In this document: positions 63,853-64,000 of the stretch, one piece after another
How positions within the stretch are numbered: position 1 is the stretch's first letter
Layout of the letters: each line of letters begins with the position of its first letter
From: Paracoccaceae bacterium
GTDB lineage: Bacteria; Pseudomonadota; Alphaproteobacteria; Rhodobacterales; Rhodobacteraceae
Length of the DNA: 64,000 bases
Reading direction: 5' to 3'
Assembly: GCA_024639125.1 (NCBI GenBank)
Contig: JAHEJA010000001.1
Span: 78,859 to 142,858, forward strand
Made by a program: the position numbers and the translations under genes
Notes under the pieces: model-generated
Seen by the model: the letters and a program-made list of their open reading frames with translations, nothing else
Databases searched by the model: none
What the model was told of the DNA's origin: nothing

Positions 63853-64000
63853 ATGGATAACTGGGACGACTATAAATTTGTCGCCGCCTTAGCGCATTTC
63901 AAATCAATGAGCGCAGCTGCCAAACATCTGCATACAAATATTGCAACTGTATCGCGTCGTATTCATCGGCTAACCGAAAGCAGTGGTATTACCATTTTCA
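63853..64000 (+). CDS. LysR family regulator (3' end outside window)
   Basis: Only the first 49 residues are visible. They form the LysR-type winged helix start: WDDYKFVAALAHFKSMSAAAKHLH followed by ATVSRRIHRLTE. The subgroup with VSRRI and a short N-terminus is common in roseobacters. Nothing more can be said of ligand or targets. Confidence 0.85.
   Translation, partial: MDNWDDYKFVAALAHFKSMSAAAKHLHTNIATVSRRIHRLTESSGITIF

Overview
This is a stretch of ordinary chromosome from an alphaproteobacterium, most likely a marine member of the Rhodobacteraceae (Roseobacter group). The evidence is gene content and order: a coxB-ctaB-ctaF-ctaG-ctaE-surf1-thrC-M16 peptidase block, a GcrA cell-cycle regulator, a phosphatidylcholine synthase, an H-NS/HvrA-type protein, the Q/M-rich TIGR02302 (DUF4175) protein, and a complete Tad/Flp pilus locus. 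Base composition is roughly half G+C by eye. No rRNA, tRNA, CRISPR array, insertion sequence or prophage is visible. The only integrase-like gene is XerC.

Layout. 1-4.5 kb: the end of an SLBB polysaccharide-export protein, a YjbH/GfcD-like outer-membrane protein, an H-NS-family protein and a solitary undecaprenyl diphosphate synthase. 4.7-8.5 kb: a chemoreceptor with a strong terminator, an LpxR-type lipid A deacylase and a TlpA-like thioredoxin. 8.5-18.2 kb: argH, a 33-residue LptM-like lipoprotein, lysA, the TIGR02302 protein, a zinc-ribbon membrane protein, ftsE-ftsX-plsC, and PPOX and MOSC proteins. 18.3-21 kb: fhs and folD of one-carbon metabolism. 21-25 kb: a membrane LytTR regulator, and the PdeM nuclease with its Lhr-type helicase. 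25-35 kb: a minus-strand Tad pilus locus (flp, cpaB, cpaC, ompA, cpaE, cpaF, tadB, tadC, two TPR lipoproteins, cpaA). 35.5-43 kb: a lytic transglycosylase, scoAB, topA, dprA and tldD. 43-52 kb: the cytochrome c oxidase assembly block, thrC, an M16 peptidase, a GNAT acetyltransferase and an FAD oxidase. 52-64 kb: a GntR regulator, rimO, an AsmA protein, gcrA, an ABC-2 permease, pcs, xerC, a DUF484 protein, a transaldolase-like gene, priA and the start of a LysR gene.

The common theme is the cell envelope: export of polysaccharide and pili, lipid A and phospholipid remodelling, FtsEX, AsmA, LptM and a transglycosylase. The rest is housekeeping for respiration, amino acids, replication and recombination. 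Genes are packed tightly. Seven of eight convergent pairs abut or overlap at their stop codons, and many co-directional pairs share ATGA or TAATG junctions.

I did not find a clear-cut undescribed multi-gene system. The most interesting unexplained structure is non-coding. (a) A hairpin + GAGTATTTTT + A-rich repeat occurs three times in gaps, including a near-perfect inverted pair between asmA and gcrA. (b) A 100-bp island with 20% G+C lies upstream of the pilin gene. (c) Helically phased A/T tracts and GCAT motifs lie upstream of the secretin gene. (d) A foldable 95-bp element with repeated GGCATGCC palindromes lies between rimO and a GntR gene. Conserved genes of unknown role here are the TIGR02302 protein, the zinc-ribbon protein, the DUF484 protein, and the PPOX and MOSC proteins.
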